In this document: positions 63,795 through 64,000 of the stretch, piece after piece
Layout: every line of letters starts with the position of its first letter
Numbering within the stretch: the first letter of the stretch is position 1
Source: Pacificimonas aurantium
GTDB taxonomy: Bacteria > Pseudomonadota > Alphaproteobacteria > Sphingomonadales > Sphingomonadaceae
Direction of reading: 5' to 3'
Length of the DNA: 64,000 nt
NCBI RefSeq assembly: GCF_020092905.1
Contig: NZ_JAGSGB010000003.1
Span: forward strand, 124,001 to 188,000
Notes under the pieces: model-generated
The model's database searches: none
Seen by the model: only the letters and a program-made list of their open reading frames with translations
Told to the model about the DNA's origin: nothing
Position numbers and translations under genes: made by a program

Positions 63795-64000
63795 ATGGGT
63801 TCGGGCGCCGCATCAGATGTACATGTCGAGGATCCGATCGATCCGCAGCGCGACCGGCTGGTCATCACCGCCAGTTCGCTCGGCACCGTGTTCGAATGGT
63901 ATGACTTCTTCGTCTACGGCACGCTGGCGGCGCTGCTCGGCCGCATGTTCTTCCAGGTCGAATCCGAGACGCTGGGCTTCCTGCTGTCGCTGCTGACCTT
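63795..64000 (+). CDS. MFS transporter, metabolite:H+ symporter type (partial)
   Basis: The first 68 codons of a transporter; the rest lies beyond the window. The sequence TASSLGTVFEWYDFFVYGTLAALLG is the hallmark first-helix motif of the ProP/KgtP-like metabolite:H+ symporter family, preceded by a hydrophilic N-terminus. ATG 63795 has GGGGAGAGG upstream. If it is ProP-like, it could import osmolytes, but family members also carry dicarboxylates or sugars, so the substrate is open. Confidence 0.8.
   Translation, partial: MGSGAASDVHVEDPIDPQRDRLVITASSLGTVFEWYDFFVYGTLAALLGRMFFQVESETLGFLLSLLT

Overview
This window is GC-rich, densely coding DNA from an alphaproteobacterium, most likely a marine or aquatic member of the Sphingomonadales. 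The pointers are the dgt-argS-SPOR-nagZ gene order, two large TonB-dependent receptors, gcrA and sciP (CtrA cell-cycle network), class I PHA synthase, metZ-type methionine synthesis and a PEP-CTERM secreted protein. The genus cannot be fixed from sequence alone.

Layout. 1-900: a glycine/sarcosine N-methyltransferase and the first codons of a second gene, probably completing a glycine-to-betaine osmolyte pathway. 1029-7480: pccB, then dgt, argS, a SPOR-domain protein and nagZ. About 7500-16440: a mobile island ending at the 3' end of tRNA-Gly(CCC) next to a P4-type integrase. It carries a 5'-truncated MscS gene abutting a 164-bp MITE-like element, a TetR regulator divergent from an operon (catalase-related haem protein, unknown 231-aa protein, DyP peroxidase, hotdog thioesterase), an IS5/IS427-type element and a pair of 64-bp inverted repeats. 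16640-30755: two divergent TonB receptors, a thiolase, a zinc alcohol dehydrogenase and an MFP-RND-MFS efflux operon.

31015-47314: SDR, metZ and a small membrane protein; the argD-argF-hslO run; an ABC-2 permease divergent from gcrA; bactofilin overlapping an M23 peptidase; phaC; an alaC-like aminotransferase, an EAL-domain phosphodiesterase, hom, an MscS channel and fabI. 47311-58646: YihY, DnaJ-like protein, pdxH, CDF transporter, PhzF, EEP phosphohydrolase, mnmA, sciP, aroC, a secreted unknown and valS. 58643-64000: VOC protein, a 34-codon membrane ORF that seems to start at ATT, a PEP-CTERM choice-of-anchor A protein behind a strong sigma-54 promoter, a membrane-anchored L7/L12-like protein, ygfZ, a YaiI-family protein, pyrC and the start of an MFS transporter.

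Most of the window is core metabolism (arginine, methionine/threonine, aromatic amino acids, pyrimidine, fatty acid, tRNA charging and modification) and envelope biology. The accessory content that deserves attention is the island peroxidase/catalase/thioesterase operon with its nested repeats, and the sigma-54-driven PEP-CTERM gene.
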